This document shows positions 1 to 11,215 of a stretch of DNA of 64,000 nt, piece after piece. The translations under genes were made by a program, and so were the position numbers. The DNA lies in assembly GCA_007922225.1 (NCBI GenBank), contig ML679961.1, positions 71,156,890 through 71,220,889 on the forward strand. Direction: 5' to 3'. How positions within the stretch are numbered: position 1 is the stretch's first letter; every line of letters begins with the position of its first letter. The DNA comes from Emydura subglobosa. Taxonomy: Eukaryota; Chordata; Testudines; Chelidae. Under the pieces are notes generated by a model. It saw only the letters and a list, made by a program, of their open reading frames with translations, was not told the DNA's origin and ran no database searches.

Positions 1-2200
1 CAAGTAGCTTTGCTGCATGTGGCCAGCGGGAGACCTTTTCTTGTTTGTTTCTCGCTGTCACCATCCGTGTGCACCCGCCTCCCCTCCGCCGAGTGCCCCG
101 AGGGCTGCTTTCGCAGCGCCAGCCGTTCAAATGCCCCACTCCCCGGCTCCCTTTCTTTGCTTCTGGGGCCTCGGAGGCGTTAGTGCGGCTCCAGGGCGTG
201 TCCCAAGTCAGTGGAAGTAAAAAAGCCTCCCGATTCAGCAAGGTACCAGGGAGAAGTGCATTGTGGAGAGAGCTGGAATCGACACAACCTCTGGGAGCGG
301 GGTGGAGAGAATCGTGCCTGACTGGGTGTTCTTGCCTTTCGCCTCGGGCACCTGTGGTCACCCTTCACTGGGGAGGATATAATTTATACTTCCCTATCCC
401 CCTTCCCTCCTCCTCCTCTTTCACCCCACTGTCTTCTCTTCAGGATACTGAAGCGTTTTGCGCAGTGGGGAATATGAATGGGTCGGGATCTCTGCTACCT
501 GGGAGGGGGGATGGATGTGAGTTGAATTGTTGCATATGGTGGCGGACAGAGATCACAGCTGAGAAACAGTGTGAAGGAGTCCCAGTGGAGAGAAAGCGGT
601 CCAGCCCCTCTGCGCCGCAGGCCTTAGTTGGCATCCCCCTGGCTTTAGTGTGACCCTGACCATCAGCAGGTTGAGTAACACAGCCAGCTCTCTCTCTCCC
701 CCCTCTCCACCCTTGGGGAGACAGGGAATTATACATGTAAAAAACAACACAATGATTTTTTTTTTTAAATATGATGTTCCGGGCTCCATCATCCAAGGGA
801 CCCTCCTGTTGCCTCGATCAAAGCCAGCCGGGGGATGCCGAGAGAAGTTTGTTTCAGATCCAGTTTTCCTTCCTTTATCCTGCAATAATAGATTGAAAGT
901 CGTAGAGGGGAAACATACAACGCGGGGGGGTGGAGTGGGGGGGGGGGGAAAGAACCTACTAGGGCTCTGTCACCATGGTAGCATCTGACACTGTCCGAAC
1001 AGGCGATCACACACGTCTCCTGTCCTCATCTCATTCCCCGCCTCATCTCCCCTCATATAAAGCCCCTTCCCCTGCACGGCACTACTGTCACGTGCACTGA
1101 AGCCAGATGTGGTGGCTCGGGATCAGAGGCGAGCCCAGGTTCCAGATGTGACTGATAGCGATCAGAGCCGAGGTGGCTCTCAGGAGCCAGCCAGACTTTC
1201 TCTAGGCCGAGGCTTAATGTGGCAGTTTTTACAGGTCCTGAACTTTCACTCCCCTTGGAAGCTTTGAACTGGGCTCTGCTCCTGGCACAGATCCTCACGT
1301 GCAGATAAAAGGGTTGGAAGAGGCTCACGCTATCTACAGACGCGTCTCACTAGTGAAGAGAAAAGGGGAGGGGGGGCTGGGTTGGAGGAGTTTTGGAGAT
1401 ACATGAATGGAGCGAAATTAAAGAATAAATAAGAGAGCGGGCTGAAGGAAGGGAAGGCGAGAAGTGAAGGGGGTGGGGGATGCGTGAAAAGCAAGCCTAG
1501 GGCGGAGAAAATGGACAGAAAGAAACCCGGCATGAAAACCAAGCAAAGCCTGAAGTCGGGGGAGGTGAGACGCGCCCTGAAAAGCAAGGAAGGAAATGGG
1601 AAGGACAGGCCCCTTCAGAAAGAAAAGGAAGGAAGAAGCGGAGGAGGCTAAGAATGAAATGAGAAAAACCAAGAGGAAGGGAAACGGGCTGGGGAAAGGC
1701 GGCAGAAAGAAAGAAAGAGAAAGGAAAGAAAGCAAGCGCAGGCGGGCAGCAATGCAGCGAGCTACAGCCGGGCCCCCAGGCTCGCCTCTGCGCGCAGCGG
1801 GCTCCTTTAGGACGCGGCCTCTTCCCGGGTTTTGTAACGTCGGGTTTCCGTGCCAGGTTAGAGTCTTAGGGCTCCCCGAGGTGCAGCTGACGCTGCTTTG
1901 GCAATCGCCGTCTCTATTTTACAATAGGGCCACCCGATCTGCCATTCAAAGGCTCCAGCGCCCTCCCAGGGGTGGGGAGGGAGCGTTCTCCAGAAGTTTG
2001 GCTTAAACTTCGGTTTAAGCAGACACTGGAGATAGCGGAGTCTCCCCCGTCTGCGCGCACGAACCAGGAGGATTCCCTCTGTGAGCTAACCGAGCAGCGG
2101 AGGACTCGAAGGTATGGCTCGGGCGTGTTCCTGTGTCTTCGCAAGATGATTTATTTGCGTCTGTTTCCAAAATGTTTTGCTTCTCTTGGCTCGGCCGGTA
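1..2200. promoter_or_regulatory. CpG-rich gene-proximal segment (island shore)
   Basis: CpG dinucleotides are frequent here, densest at about 60-120 and 1740-2110, whereas the following 30 kb is CpG-poor. G and C runs such as those near 930-950 are common, and no interspersed repeat is recognisable. This fits the downstream shore of the CpG island expected around ALX4 exon 1. No coding exon is visible. A TATA-like catataaag at about 1053-1061 is present, but nothing else supports a start site. Confidence 0.5.
1345..1745 (+). repeat. Polypurine tract, about 400 bp
   Basis: The + strand is overwhelmingly A and G across 400 bases (runs such as gaaggaagggaaggcgagaag and agaaagaaagaaagagaaagg) without being a simple tandem repeat. 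Open frames here (K/R/E-rich on +, S/F/P/L-rich on -) are consequences of this composition and not genes. Confidence 0.75.
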
Positions 2201-2229
2201 GATCTGGCTTAAGAGTTTTGTAGGATTCC

Positions 2230-3069
2230 TGAACCAAGTTGTTTATAACACTGATGTGTCGAAGGACTGGACACCTCCCCTTTATTTGTATCTTTCTTTT
2301 CTGGGCAGGAAGGTTTCCTTTCGCACTAGGGCTGTTTATTTTCAAGTAGTCCTGTGCTAACTGGAATTCACTCTGCTTTACTCACAGCTTTCTGCAATTG
2401 TAACGATAGCCCTGTCAAGGTTTTACCAGCAGAAGGAGGAGGAAAAAGGAGTCTTAAACGTTTATTAGTCTGAATTGTTTTGAAAGCATCACACTGCAAA
2501 ACAGATGAAGAAACTGATGGGGAGAGAGATTTGGGGATGCTTAACAAATGTGTCTTTTACTGAAGGTTTGATGTAGGAGTCCCATTAACAATATATATTG
2601 ATGCCAGATAGCACAAATGAGCTCTCTGTGTGTGTTATCTGGGGCTGCAGGCTGTTTATTTTGTGCTCCCTTTTGAGTGTACATTCACTGTGGTTGCATG
2701 ACTAAGTGGGGGGAGTGATTCACTGGCTGCTTTATGGCTGACTGCTCAAAACAAGTTGTGAATCAAAAGAGATTTTTTGGCTTTGGTTTCTAACCTCCCA
2801 AGTTAATGCACTCAGAGTTTAAGGGGAGCTAATGTGCAGACTTCAATCCCTCAGATCTAAAAGATTTATTCCCTTTCCAAGTCCTGCATGCAAAGGCTTG
2901 ATGAGTTTCCCTTGTAAGAAGGAGGAGGTGTCTTGGTGGCTCTTAGCCAAAGTCTAGTGCTTAAGGAGATCTCCAGCCACATCCCTAGCCACTTAGTTGT
3001 CCAAGTGTCTGGCTCTGTTGTCAATTACATACTGAAATCTTTAAAACCATTTTAGTATCTTATTAATAA
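2230..3069. other. Intron 1 sequence without recognisable feature
   Basis: Unique-looking AT-rich sequence. No open frame of note, RNA gene or familiar repeat was recognised. Confidence 0.5.
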
Positions 3070-3262
3070 CTTTGCCCTTCAATAGTGGCTTTCATCCATT
3101 GAGCGCTAAACACGCTGCAAAAATGGGAAAGTATCATTATCCTCATTTTACAGTTGGAGAAACTGAGGCACGGAGAAGGAAAGTGACTTGCCCAATGCTA
3201 CGCTGTGAGTAGGTGGCAGAATCAGCAATAAAAACTAGGTCTCTTGACTGACAGGCCCTTAT
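3070..3262 (+). repeat. MIR-like SINE
   Basis: It contains a gagcgctaaacacgctgc segment and then the hallmark core ttatcctcattttacag followed by gaaactgaggcacggag and gtgacttgcccaatgct, in the order of the MIR/CORE-SINE consensus. It is diverged, so it is an old copy. Confidence 0.8.
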
Positions 3263-4039
3263 TCAAAGTATTAAATTGTAGCTGATCAGATATTTTCATG
3301 TCGTAAGCTCTCTATATCTTAAACGGGTTAACTTCGCAAAAGACATGAATGGCCTACATTTTCAAAAGTGAGTAGTAAATCTGGATGACTCAGTTTTTGT
3401 GTGTCCAACCTGAGATACATGAAAGGGCCCAGACTTTCAGAAAATGCTGAACACTGGCCCTCTGAAAATGTGGGTCTCTAATATGTCCCAGTCTGGCCAT
3501 TCAAAAAATGAATGCACCCAAAATCACAAGTTATTTTTGAAAATGAAAAAGCATTAGTTCAGAATTAGGAAGAACCTGACAAGTTCTCCAGCAAACCTAG
3601 GACCTTTTGTGATTCAAGAATATTTACATAAGAATGAACAGAAATATTTCATATAAATAGGGAGATTGGTATGGTAATTTATACCAGTCACTGGTATTTC
3701 AGCTGCTCCAGACTATTAAACTGCAGTATACATATTGAGTGAAGAAACCTGGATATTTTTAAACGAATGATGTTGAACTATATATGAATATTCTATTTTC
3801 TGCAAAAATATTGTTTATTGAACTTCACCATTTTTGCTTCCACTCTAGGGAATGGAGATCCATATTTCAAGTGTGACTATAAAAAAATGCTATGATAGGA
3901 ATGGTTCTATTGACCTTGATCTTTCTAGGATCCTTTTTCCATCAGAGAGAAATTTGGGGTGGGAAGTAGAGGAGACATATGGGGATGAGAAGGGGAATGG
4001 AGGGAGAGAAATGCAAAGAAAGAAATGGAGAGCTGGGAA
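3263..4039. other. AT-rich intron sequence, no feature recognised
   Basis: No coding potential and no repeat that I could name. A short purine-rich frame at 3852-4052 borders the LTR and looks non-coding. Confidence 0.45.
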
Positions 4040-4497
4040 CAGTGGGGATTAGGGGCAGAGAAAACTTTCTGAGCTAAGTAATGTGGGCAGGGGGGTTTCA
4101 CTAGATGCTGAATGCAAATGCAGAGGGCTGGGTATTATTTTGTTGGAGCTGTGTATGTGTGTGGGCAGATATAATCAGAAACGTCTTAAAAGCAAACAGA
4201 AAAGGCAATGAAGAAGACAAGAACCAGAGAAGCATTTGTAGCGTGACCCTGAGAGAAAAGCTAAGAGAATGACCTTTTTGGGTAGAGTGCTGGCTAGAAA
4301 AAGAGGCTTGGAATATTGACCAGGGAAACTGTCTTCTGTTTGATTCCCACTCAGTTCAGGGAAACAGGATTGTGTATGTACTTCTTTGTAAATAAATAGG
4401 ATTGCATCAAAGAAATACCTGGCTCTATCATCAATTGCTCTTCCTAACAGAAACAACCCATAAGACCCCAAATACTGGTTAACCACTCGGGTCAAAA
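4040..4497 (+). repeat. 5' LTR of the gypsy element (5' border uncertain)
   Basis: It aligns by shared blocks to 9890-10256 and includes an AATAAA-type signal near 4389. The part of the 3' LTR before about 9890 has no clear counterpart here, so the 5' LTR is truncated, replaced or too diverged upstream of about 4068. The long antisense frame across 4175-4738 is a by-product of the LTR. Confidence 0.65.
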
Positions 4498-4699
4498 AGG
4501 TTAAGCTGGTGTTAAAGGTAAGATCCAGTTTCCAAGGAGAAAAATTGTGAGCCAGTGATTCCTGATGACCCAAGATGGCACACATAATGGCAATGCTCAC
4601 AGAAATCATAACTGGACAAAAGGAAACAAAACCAGAAAGAATTAAATCAAGAGCTAAATCAAGAGCTAGAGGCTTCACAAAAGGACTTGAAGCCGTATC

Positions 4700-5990
4700 T
4701 AGAGGTTTCCCAGCAAGGGAATGAGAGTTGACCAGCACGGTGAGGTGAAATCATTCTTGGGGCAGCACCTACTAAGTGTCCAGGGAGAATGGGAAGCCCA
4801 GCTGAAACACTCCCAGTCTGGAATGGCAAGATGGATCAATGTGGTGACCAGTTACCTGACCGCCATGTACCAGAAGGTTTTCCATGAAATAGGGGAGACT
4901 AGGAAAACATTGGAACTTACAAAGAGACTTTAAGGAACTGAAAAATTACCTTCAGAGGGAAATCAAAGGGTCACAGAGCACTCTGGAAGGCAGTCACCTG
5001 GATGAGGAATTGGGCCAGCCAGAGGACTTGGATAAGATAGGACATTTACATTTCTGTAGCCAATTTGTAACCCGCAGAGGGCAGATTGTCCCAGCTCAAG
5101 TAATGGAAAACCCCACTTTGAAGGAAAAACTCTCGGGGAGGCTTTATTTGGCTCAGTTTAATGCCCTAACTCAAAGAAATGGCTGGGAAGACTAATAGAA
5201 AGCAAGCTTTCTAGCAGCCAGCTAGGGGGACCCAGACTGGACAGTGCTGAAGAATGTTCCCCCATAAAAGACACTGAGTTATCCCAACCCGGTACAAGCC
5301 CTTGATAAGTGATTTGGAGACAGCCATCAATCTGAGCTGACCAGGGCGCAGCTATGAGTTTGAAGGAGAGGGAAGAAGACACTGCATCTGAAATGGCAGA
5401 GGACCTGAGGACATTTTTTTTCCTGGCATATTCACTTCCCAAAGTGGACAGGCTTTCCAGGATAAATTTGCAATGGACCAGTTTATAGATGCTTAGTGGG
5501 ACCTGGACTTGCAGATCAACAAAAGGATACTAGAGACACTTGGAAAAACTGTGGAATTTGCCACAGAAGATGAATTTTTTCTCGCAACTGTTCACCAGAG
5601 GAAGAAACAGCCACTAGTGAGGAAGATAGAAGCTGATTGCCATGAGCCCTGTAAGTATAGCTCTGTGTCTAACATTATGATGGAAAAGGGTATTCTAATC
5701 TGGTTTATGAGATTTTTGAATGATTAGAAAAATTATTTATTTGGTTTGTAAAACAAGGGAAATTGGCAATAATGAAAAAATGGAGGGAAGCAGTTCAGTT
5801 AAATGCTGGTAGTGTGGAAAAAACACAGACCACAAATAGGATTGTTACAAATATAAAGCAGGCCAGGATGGAGCATCACAAATGTCTAGTGAAAGCCTCT
5901 CTCCCAGTTCAGGAAACGGGGAGGCACTCAAGCCAAGGGGACAAAGCTTGGAGATACAAGGATTAACTCCATACATTTTGTTTAGATCTG
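4700..5990 (+). pseudogene. gag-like remnant of the gypsy element
   Basis: Short broken frames (4721-4933, 5010-5195, 5509-5727, 5763-5966) follow the 5' LTR where gag belongs. At 5804-5845 a Cys-Trp-stop-Cys-Gly-Lys pattern followed by His and Cys looks like a damaged CCHC zinc knuckle. No intact polyprotein remains. Confidence 0.5.
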
Positions 5991-6015
5991 AGCAGTTAAA
6001 CAACAATAATGGAGT

Positions 6016-6261
6016 ATGGCTATTGAATGTGTGATAGGACCTGTGAATTGCATAGTAATAGCGGACACTGGCTCAAACATAATAGTTATTAGATCAGTCA
6101 TGCTAAAAAGGATAAGGAATAGGGGATCCAAAACTGAAGCACGTAATTGGTCTCAACTGGAGACAGTGAGAAGGGCAAAGACACCAGTCCGAAAATGGGA
6201 AAATTGTGTTTGGACCTCTGGGATTCAGGCAAGAAATCTGGATAGCCAAGATAGTATGTAG
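6016..6261 (+). pseudogene. Retropepsin-like protease remnant
   Basis: The frame starting at 6016 carries A-D-T-G-S-N-I-I-V-I, the active-site D-T-G-S of a retroviral-type aspartic protease, followed by a hydrophobic strand. It ends at a stop after 81 codons, sits between the gag-like and reverse transcriptase remnants, and lacks an uninterrupted second half. Confidence 0.65.
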
Positions 6262-6399
6262 GCTAATATTGGTTTGGGTTTCATTAAGGCTAATAACTGT
6301 GTAATAAATGCCAGGAAAGCTGTCCTACCAATTCAGTATGTGGAAATTCCCTTTAAAGATGTGGCCCAAGTGAATCACATGGTTTGTAGGCAATTGGTT

Positions 6400-7300
6400 T
6401 TCAGTGAACAAGTTATCCTGCCCATAGTTCTGGTTAAGAAGAGGAGATGGTAGCATCAGATTCAATGTGGACTACAGAAAATGAAATGAAGTCACCTATC
6501 TGTTACCATGAATAGATGATATCTTGGATGCTGTACCATGTTCAGTCTGATTTTCCATACTGGATCTTAGAAGTGGGTATTGCCAAGTGGAAGAGGATCC
6601 AGAGGACAGAGGAAAAGAATGGTTTCACAGCAGGACAAGGCTTGTGGTAACTTAAAGGGATGGCTTTCGGTCTGTAGTGCATCAGACACATTTGAGAGAC
6701 TAATGGAAGAGGTATGGCACGGCATGCCATTCTGAACTTATTTGCTATACTGCTATGATATTAGCATGTACCAGGATACCTTTGAACATGAACTGGTTCA
6801 TTTACAATTAGGCTGCCATAAGCTTAAGGTTCCCAATCTGAAACTGAAGCCAAAGAAATGTGAGGTGTTTCAAAAAGAGGTAACATACCTGAGGCACACA
6901 GTCAAGGAGGGGATAATTTCTATTGACAAGAAAATCAAGGTTGTACAGAACTCTCAGATATGCATAGAGTTGTACGGCTCTATTTCTGTTTATTTGCAAG
7001 TATTACAAAAAATTTCAATAGGTTGAATGAGAAAGGCAAACCATCGCAGTGGGCAGCAGAGTGTGACTTAGCATGTTCAGGGTTGAAAGGGCTTTTGTGA
7101 CTGCTCTGTCGTAGCCTATCCATGTTTCAAAACCCCTTTCATATTGGACACAGGTGTTAGTGCTTACGTTTTGGGGGCAGTATTGATACAAGAACACAAG
7201 GGACTTAAGAGGGGGTGGTTTATTGTAGCAATAGTCTAAATTCTCCAGAGAATATTTAGAAAAAAATTCCACCAAAAAGGAACTCCTGGCAATGGTTAAT
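6400..7300 (+). pseudogene. Reverse transcriptase and RNase H remnants
   Basis: The sequence spans fragments of the RT fingers and palm in several frames (6430-6720). The frame at 6742-7026 contains L-K-L-K-P-K-K-C-E-V-F and then T-Y-L-R-H-T-V, typical of the end of the gypsy RT palm and thumb. Around 7140-7200 an L-D-T-G-V-S-A-Y-V-L-G-A-V-L segment resembles the start of gypsy RNase H. Multiple stops and frameshifts are present. Confidence 0.7.
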
Positions 7301-7559
7301 TTTATATAATATTTTCACTACTATTTGTATGGCAGAGAGTTTGTGGTCAGGACAACTCATGCATCCTGCAATGGCTCTTTAGTTTCAGGAATCCTGAGGG
7401 ACTACTTGCCAAGTGGTTGGAAAAACTTCAGTGCTGTGATTTCCATAGTCAGGGAAATGCTGATGCCTTATCCAGACAGCCTACCAGGAGCTCACAGCAA
7501 ACCCTGCCCTAAGTAGAAGAGCAAGACATCCATTGCCCAATGGAATGAGTGTGCTCAGG

Positions 7560-8760
7560 AAGAGATGGCTGTCACCTTCCTTCCCCTAATTTGCATAAAT
7601 GCAGATGATCCCGGTTCATCCACTGGAACAATGGATGTGGGTTTGCAGGAATGGACTCCACTGCAGCTAAAAGCTTCCCAAAGAGAGGATCCTGATATCA
7701 GAATAGTGTGTGATTGGAAAATCATTTGGCAAATGCAGCCACCTAGGAATATAATATCCCCTCAGAATGCCATAATAAAAGCTTTCTGGTCAGAGTGGGA
7801 AAGCTTGGAATTCAAAGAGGAAATATTGTACAGGAGATGGGAAATCCCAGGTGGTGATGGGTATAGGTGATCGCTATCTCCTCCACATTGAATAAGGAGG
7901 TTTAGAGGTAATGTCATATTTGAAAACTGCTGGGTATTTTGGGGTTTCCAAACACATTGCCAAGCTAAGAAAGAATTTTTATTGGATGAAATGTAGGCGG
8001 GCTGTAGAAAATTGGCACAGGAAATGTGACGCATGGTCCCCCTAAGACAGGGAAAACCTCTAAGCAGCAGCATCTCATGGGGGCACTGATTGAGTGCATT
8101 GTTGTTGATGCACTTGGGCCCCATTCTAAGAGAGTCTCGCAATCTGTTTGTTTATAGCCATGGACTACTATACAAAATGGCCTGAACCTTATCCAGTGAG
8201 GAACCAAGAGACTGTGACAGTAGCAGAGGTCCTAGTGAATGAATTCTTCACAAGATTTGGGGTGAGATACACACAGATCCAGGGAACTGTGAATCCAAAG
8301 TGTTTCAGCAGGTTTGTGAGATTCTAGGGATCCACAAAACTTGCAACACCCCAGCACACCTATGATCTGATGGGGTGATGCAAAGGTTCAGTAGGACTCT
8401 GGGAGTTCAGTTGACTACCTTTGTTGAACAGCATCAGAGGGAATGGGACCGGGATATCCCATTCTTTGGATGGCTTATAGGACAAGCAGTCATTGAGAGT
8501 ACAAAGTGTACCCCAGAACCTTTCATGTTTGGACATGAGAGAAGGACCACAGAAAACTTTTTGTATGGAGTTCCTGAAGAGGAACAAAAAGATTTGAACC
8601 ATGTGGACTATGTAGAAACCATACAATCCAAAACTGAAAAAGCCTGCGCCTTTGCTGGAGAAAATGTGATAGCCTCTGATAAAATGGAAAAACTGTGTTG
8701 GAAGGTCCAATAGGGAAACTTTTAAAAGAGGGGATTTGGTTTGGTTCAACAATCCTAGGT
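7560..8760 (+). pseudogene. Integrase remnant of the gypsy element
   Basis: Broken frames follow the RNase H position. The longest (8375-8713) reads R-F-S-R-T-L-G-V-Q-L and later C-T-P-E-P-F-M-F-G-H-E, which matches the end of the gypsy integrase catalytic core and the region after it. Its order, downstream of RNase H, supports the Ty3/gypsy assignment. It is non-functional. Confidence 0.65.
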
Positions 8761-9719
8761 GGAAAAAAGGATAGCAGACCTAAGCTGGTAAACTTTGAGA
8801 GAGACCCTAGAAATAAATGATGGAGTATAGGATAAAATTGGGTCTGAGAACTAAACCCAACATTCATAAGGATCTCTGATGAGGTACCGGGGAACAGAAT
8901 TTTAGCATGGCCACCCCTCCAAAACTGGGAATGTAGCTGTGGAAGCTGAGGCTGGGAGAGTCATGACCGCAATTATTTCCCCATTAGAACAAAATAGGCA
9001 GTGTCTGTCTGTCAGCCAGCAATACAATAGACAATACAATTTTACAGGCTCTACTTGGATGGTAGAAAGGAAATTGGACAGGGAAAGAAAAAATTCAAGA
9101 AGACTTGGACGGGGGTAAAATGAATTTGGGTGGCTGATGTGGAAGTGTTCTGACAGAAAAACACTATGTAACTATATGAACTATGAAACATGGTCCCTCA
9201 CTGTCAAGACATAAAAGAAATTGGACACCATTTAGATGAAGCATCTCCAAATGAGTGAAAACATCAAACGGTACAAACTGAAGTTGAACGAAGAGATCCA
9301 TTTGCTGCTATCTCAAATGGTCACACAAAGTTCTTGAAGGTGGTTTGGTCATCTGCGCCAAATGCCTGTCAAATTCCCTGTAAGAATCATTTTTTACTTC
9401 AAACTAGTGAAAACAAAATGGAAACAACACCCCAGAAGACCTAAAACACACAGGCTGGATGGCGTCAACAGACATCTGACAGAGGCATCCTGCCCCGTAA
9501 TGCATCAGATTTGGCTCAGGACAGAATATCGGGGAGTCACATAACGTGTTTGGTGGCCTCTGCACTTGTCCAAGAAAGCAGCATTGAGAATTAATCAATT
9601 AAATAAATAGCTGAGCTTGTAACATTCGTAATTGATAAATAATTTCTTTTCTTTCTGTTTGCGGTGTGTCAGACAGGGCATCACCTTTTTTGACTCAATG
9701 GACGAGTTGAGACGGGGTG

Positions 9720-10256
9720 GTGTTATGCTGGGGGTTAAGTGAAACTTCACGGAAGCTGGTGGGCATAACAGCTGCCCATCATTCAGGATCAATGTAAGAA
9801 GCAGTAAAATTCATTCTGGAGTCAAATAGCTGAAATAATAGGAGCCACAGCCCAAAACACAGACCATGTGCAAAGTGGGTCAGGAGCTCGGCTATGTGAG
9901 TGGAAGTTTTTTGGCTGGGGACTGAATGCAAATGCAGAGGTTGGGAATTGTTTTGATGTGTGTGTGTATGAATAGATGCAGCCAGAAAGCAGACAGAGAG
10001 TAGGCAACAAGGACAGCCAGAGAAGCACTTGTAATGTGACCCTTAGAGAGCTTTTTTGGGTAGAGTGCTGTCTGGAAAAAGAAGTTTGGAATACTGAACA
10101 AGGAAATGGCCTTCTGTTGTTTGATTCCAACTGTATTCCGGGAAACAGGACATATGCTCGTTCCTTGTAAATAAAGAGGGTTGTATTAAATAAATACCTG
10201 ACTCCATCATCAACTTCTCCTGCAAGACCCTTAATACTGACTAACCATTAAGGTGA
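9720..10256 (+). repeat. 3' LTR of the gypsy element
   Basis: A purine-rich run (gagacggggtgg, ending 9719) resembling a polypurine tract is followed by TGTTATGCTGGGG, a plausible LTR start with TG. The right part repeats the 5' LTR blocks, includes ttgtaaataaag as a poly(A)-like signal, and ends near ggtgaaca. Confidence 0.65.
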
Positions 10257-10852
10257 ACAAGGAGAACCACTGCATCTTTCCTCTACCTTGTCATTCAGTA
10301 TCATTTTCTCTTGTATCAAAACAAATTCCAGTAAAGAGGTAATTCAATCTCAATCCCCATAAATGAAGCTCTTTGCGTAAACTAGGAAATCTAGAAAAAG
10401 GGGCATTTGGGACCCAAACGCTTTTATATTATACATTACTCTGGTCCTATAAAAAGCCTGTGTGAGTTTGTGTGTGTGTGCGTGTGTATGAATTTGCTGC
10501 TTGTGAAAAGTACTGGCCTGTTTAGCAGCCCTACAGAGTGAAGCCTTTTATCCACAGACTAGGTGAAGCAAAGGCTGTAGTACTAGAATTTTCCTATAAA
10601 ATAATCCCCTGCCTATGTGCTTCAGCTCTGATCTAAAAGTTAGAGGGGACTTTAATATCTGTGTCCCATGCAGTCTTTGGTTTCAGTGCAGGGAAGGAGA
10701 CAATTAGTGCTGTTGTTTTTATGATGCAAACAGTTGTCCACTAGAAACTAATCTAAGATACTTCAAATACACTTCCCATTGGCTGCTGAACAGTCATCAG
10801 CTGATAGTAACTCTGGTTTCACATAAGCAGACTGGAGGTGAAAGACTCCATG

Positions 10853-10940
10853 GCCCATATTCTTAAAGGTATTGGGGCTCCTAACTTCCATTGTTTTTTC
10901 ACTGGAAGTTGGGAGCCTAAATACCTTTGAGGATCTGGGC
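10853..10940. repeat. Short foldback element
   Basis: Imperfect inverted repeat: arms of about 38 bases beginning gcccatattcttaaaggta and ending acctttgaggatctgggc flank a T-rich loop. Related sequences lie at 23582-23671 and 42608-42738, so this is a dispersed family. Confidence 0.65.
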
Positions 10941-11089
10941 TCCCATTCCCCATTCCCACCCCCCTGAGGCTTGCCATCTGCCTGCATTATTTTCTAATAC
11001 TTTGAACATTTCTCTTGTCCTCCATCTGAGGCTATCAAAGTGAACAGTTACTATTTAATCCTATTAGCTGTCTAGCTTCTTAATGTAGC

Positions 11090-11215
11090 ATCTGGGCCCC
11101 ACAACTTCCTGCCCCTAATGAGGAAGGCAAGTATTATCATTCCCATTTTAGAGGGGAAACTGAGGCACAGAGTCACTTAGCAGAGAATCCAGACCTCTGA
11201 ACTCCCATTCCCCTG
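11090..11215 (+). repeat. MIR-like SINE fragment
   Basis: The core tatcattcccattttaga is followed by ggaaactgaggcacagag and a short diverged 3' portion. Confidence 0.7.

Larger units (their letters stand above)
4040..10256 (+). mobile_element. Decayed Ty3/gypsy LTR retrotransposon
   Basis: Two related sequences, about 4068-4497 and 9890-10256, share the ordered blocks ctgaatgcaaatgcagag, ttttgggtagagtgctg, gggaaacagga, ttgtaaataaa and aatacctg, and so look like a pair of LTRs at roughly 80 percent identity by eye. Between them are remnants in gypsy order on the + strand: a gag-like region with a degenerate zinc knuckle, an aspartic protease D-T-G-S block, reverse transcriptase and RNase H pieces, and integrase pieces. 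Every frame carries stops and shifts, so the element is dead. The integrase after RNase H separates it from Ty1/copia. The LTR divergence implies considerable age. Confidence 0.85.

Noticed and set aside
1053..1061. TATA-like catataaag as a promoter
   Set aside because: A single short motif without an adjacent exon, initiator or transcript evidence.
1330..2006. Long K/R/E-rich (+) and S/F/P/L-rich (-) open frames
   Set aside because: They are produced by the polypurine composition of 1345-1745; no start context, domain or splice structure supports a gene.
4175..4738. 187-codon minus-strand frame
   Set aside because: It lies antisense across the 5' LTR and leader of the gypsy element, and the equivalent frame at the 3' LTR is broken.
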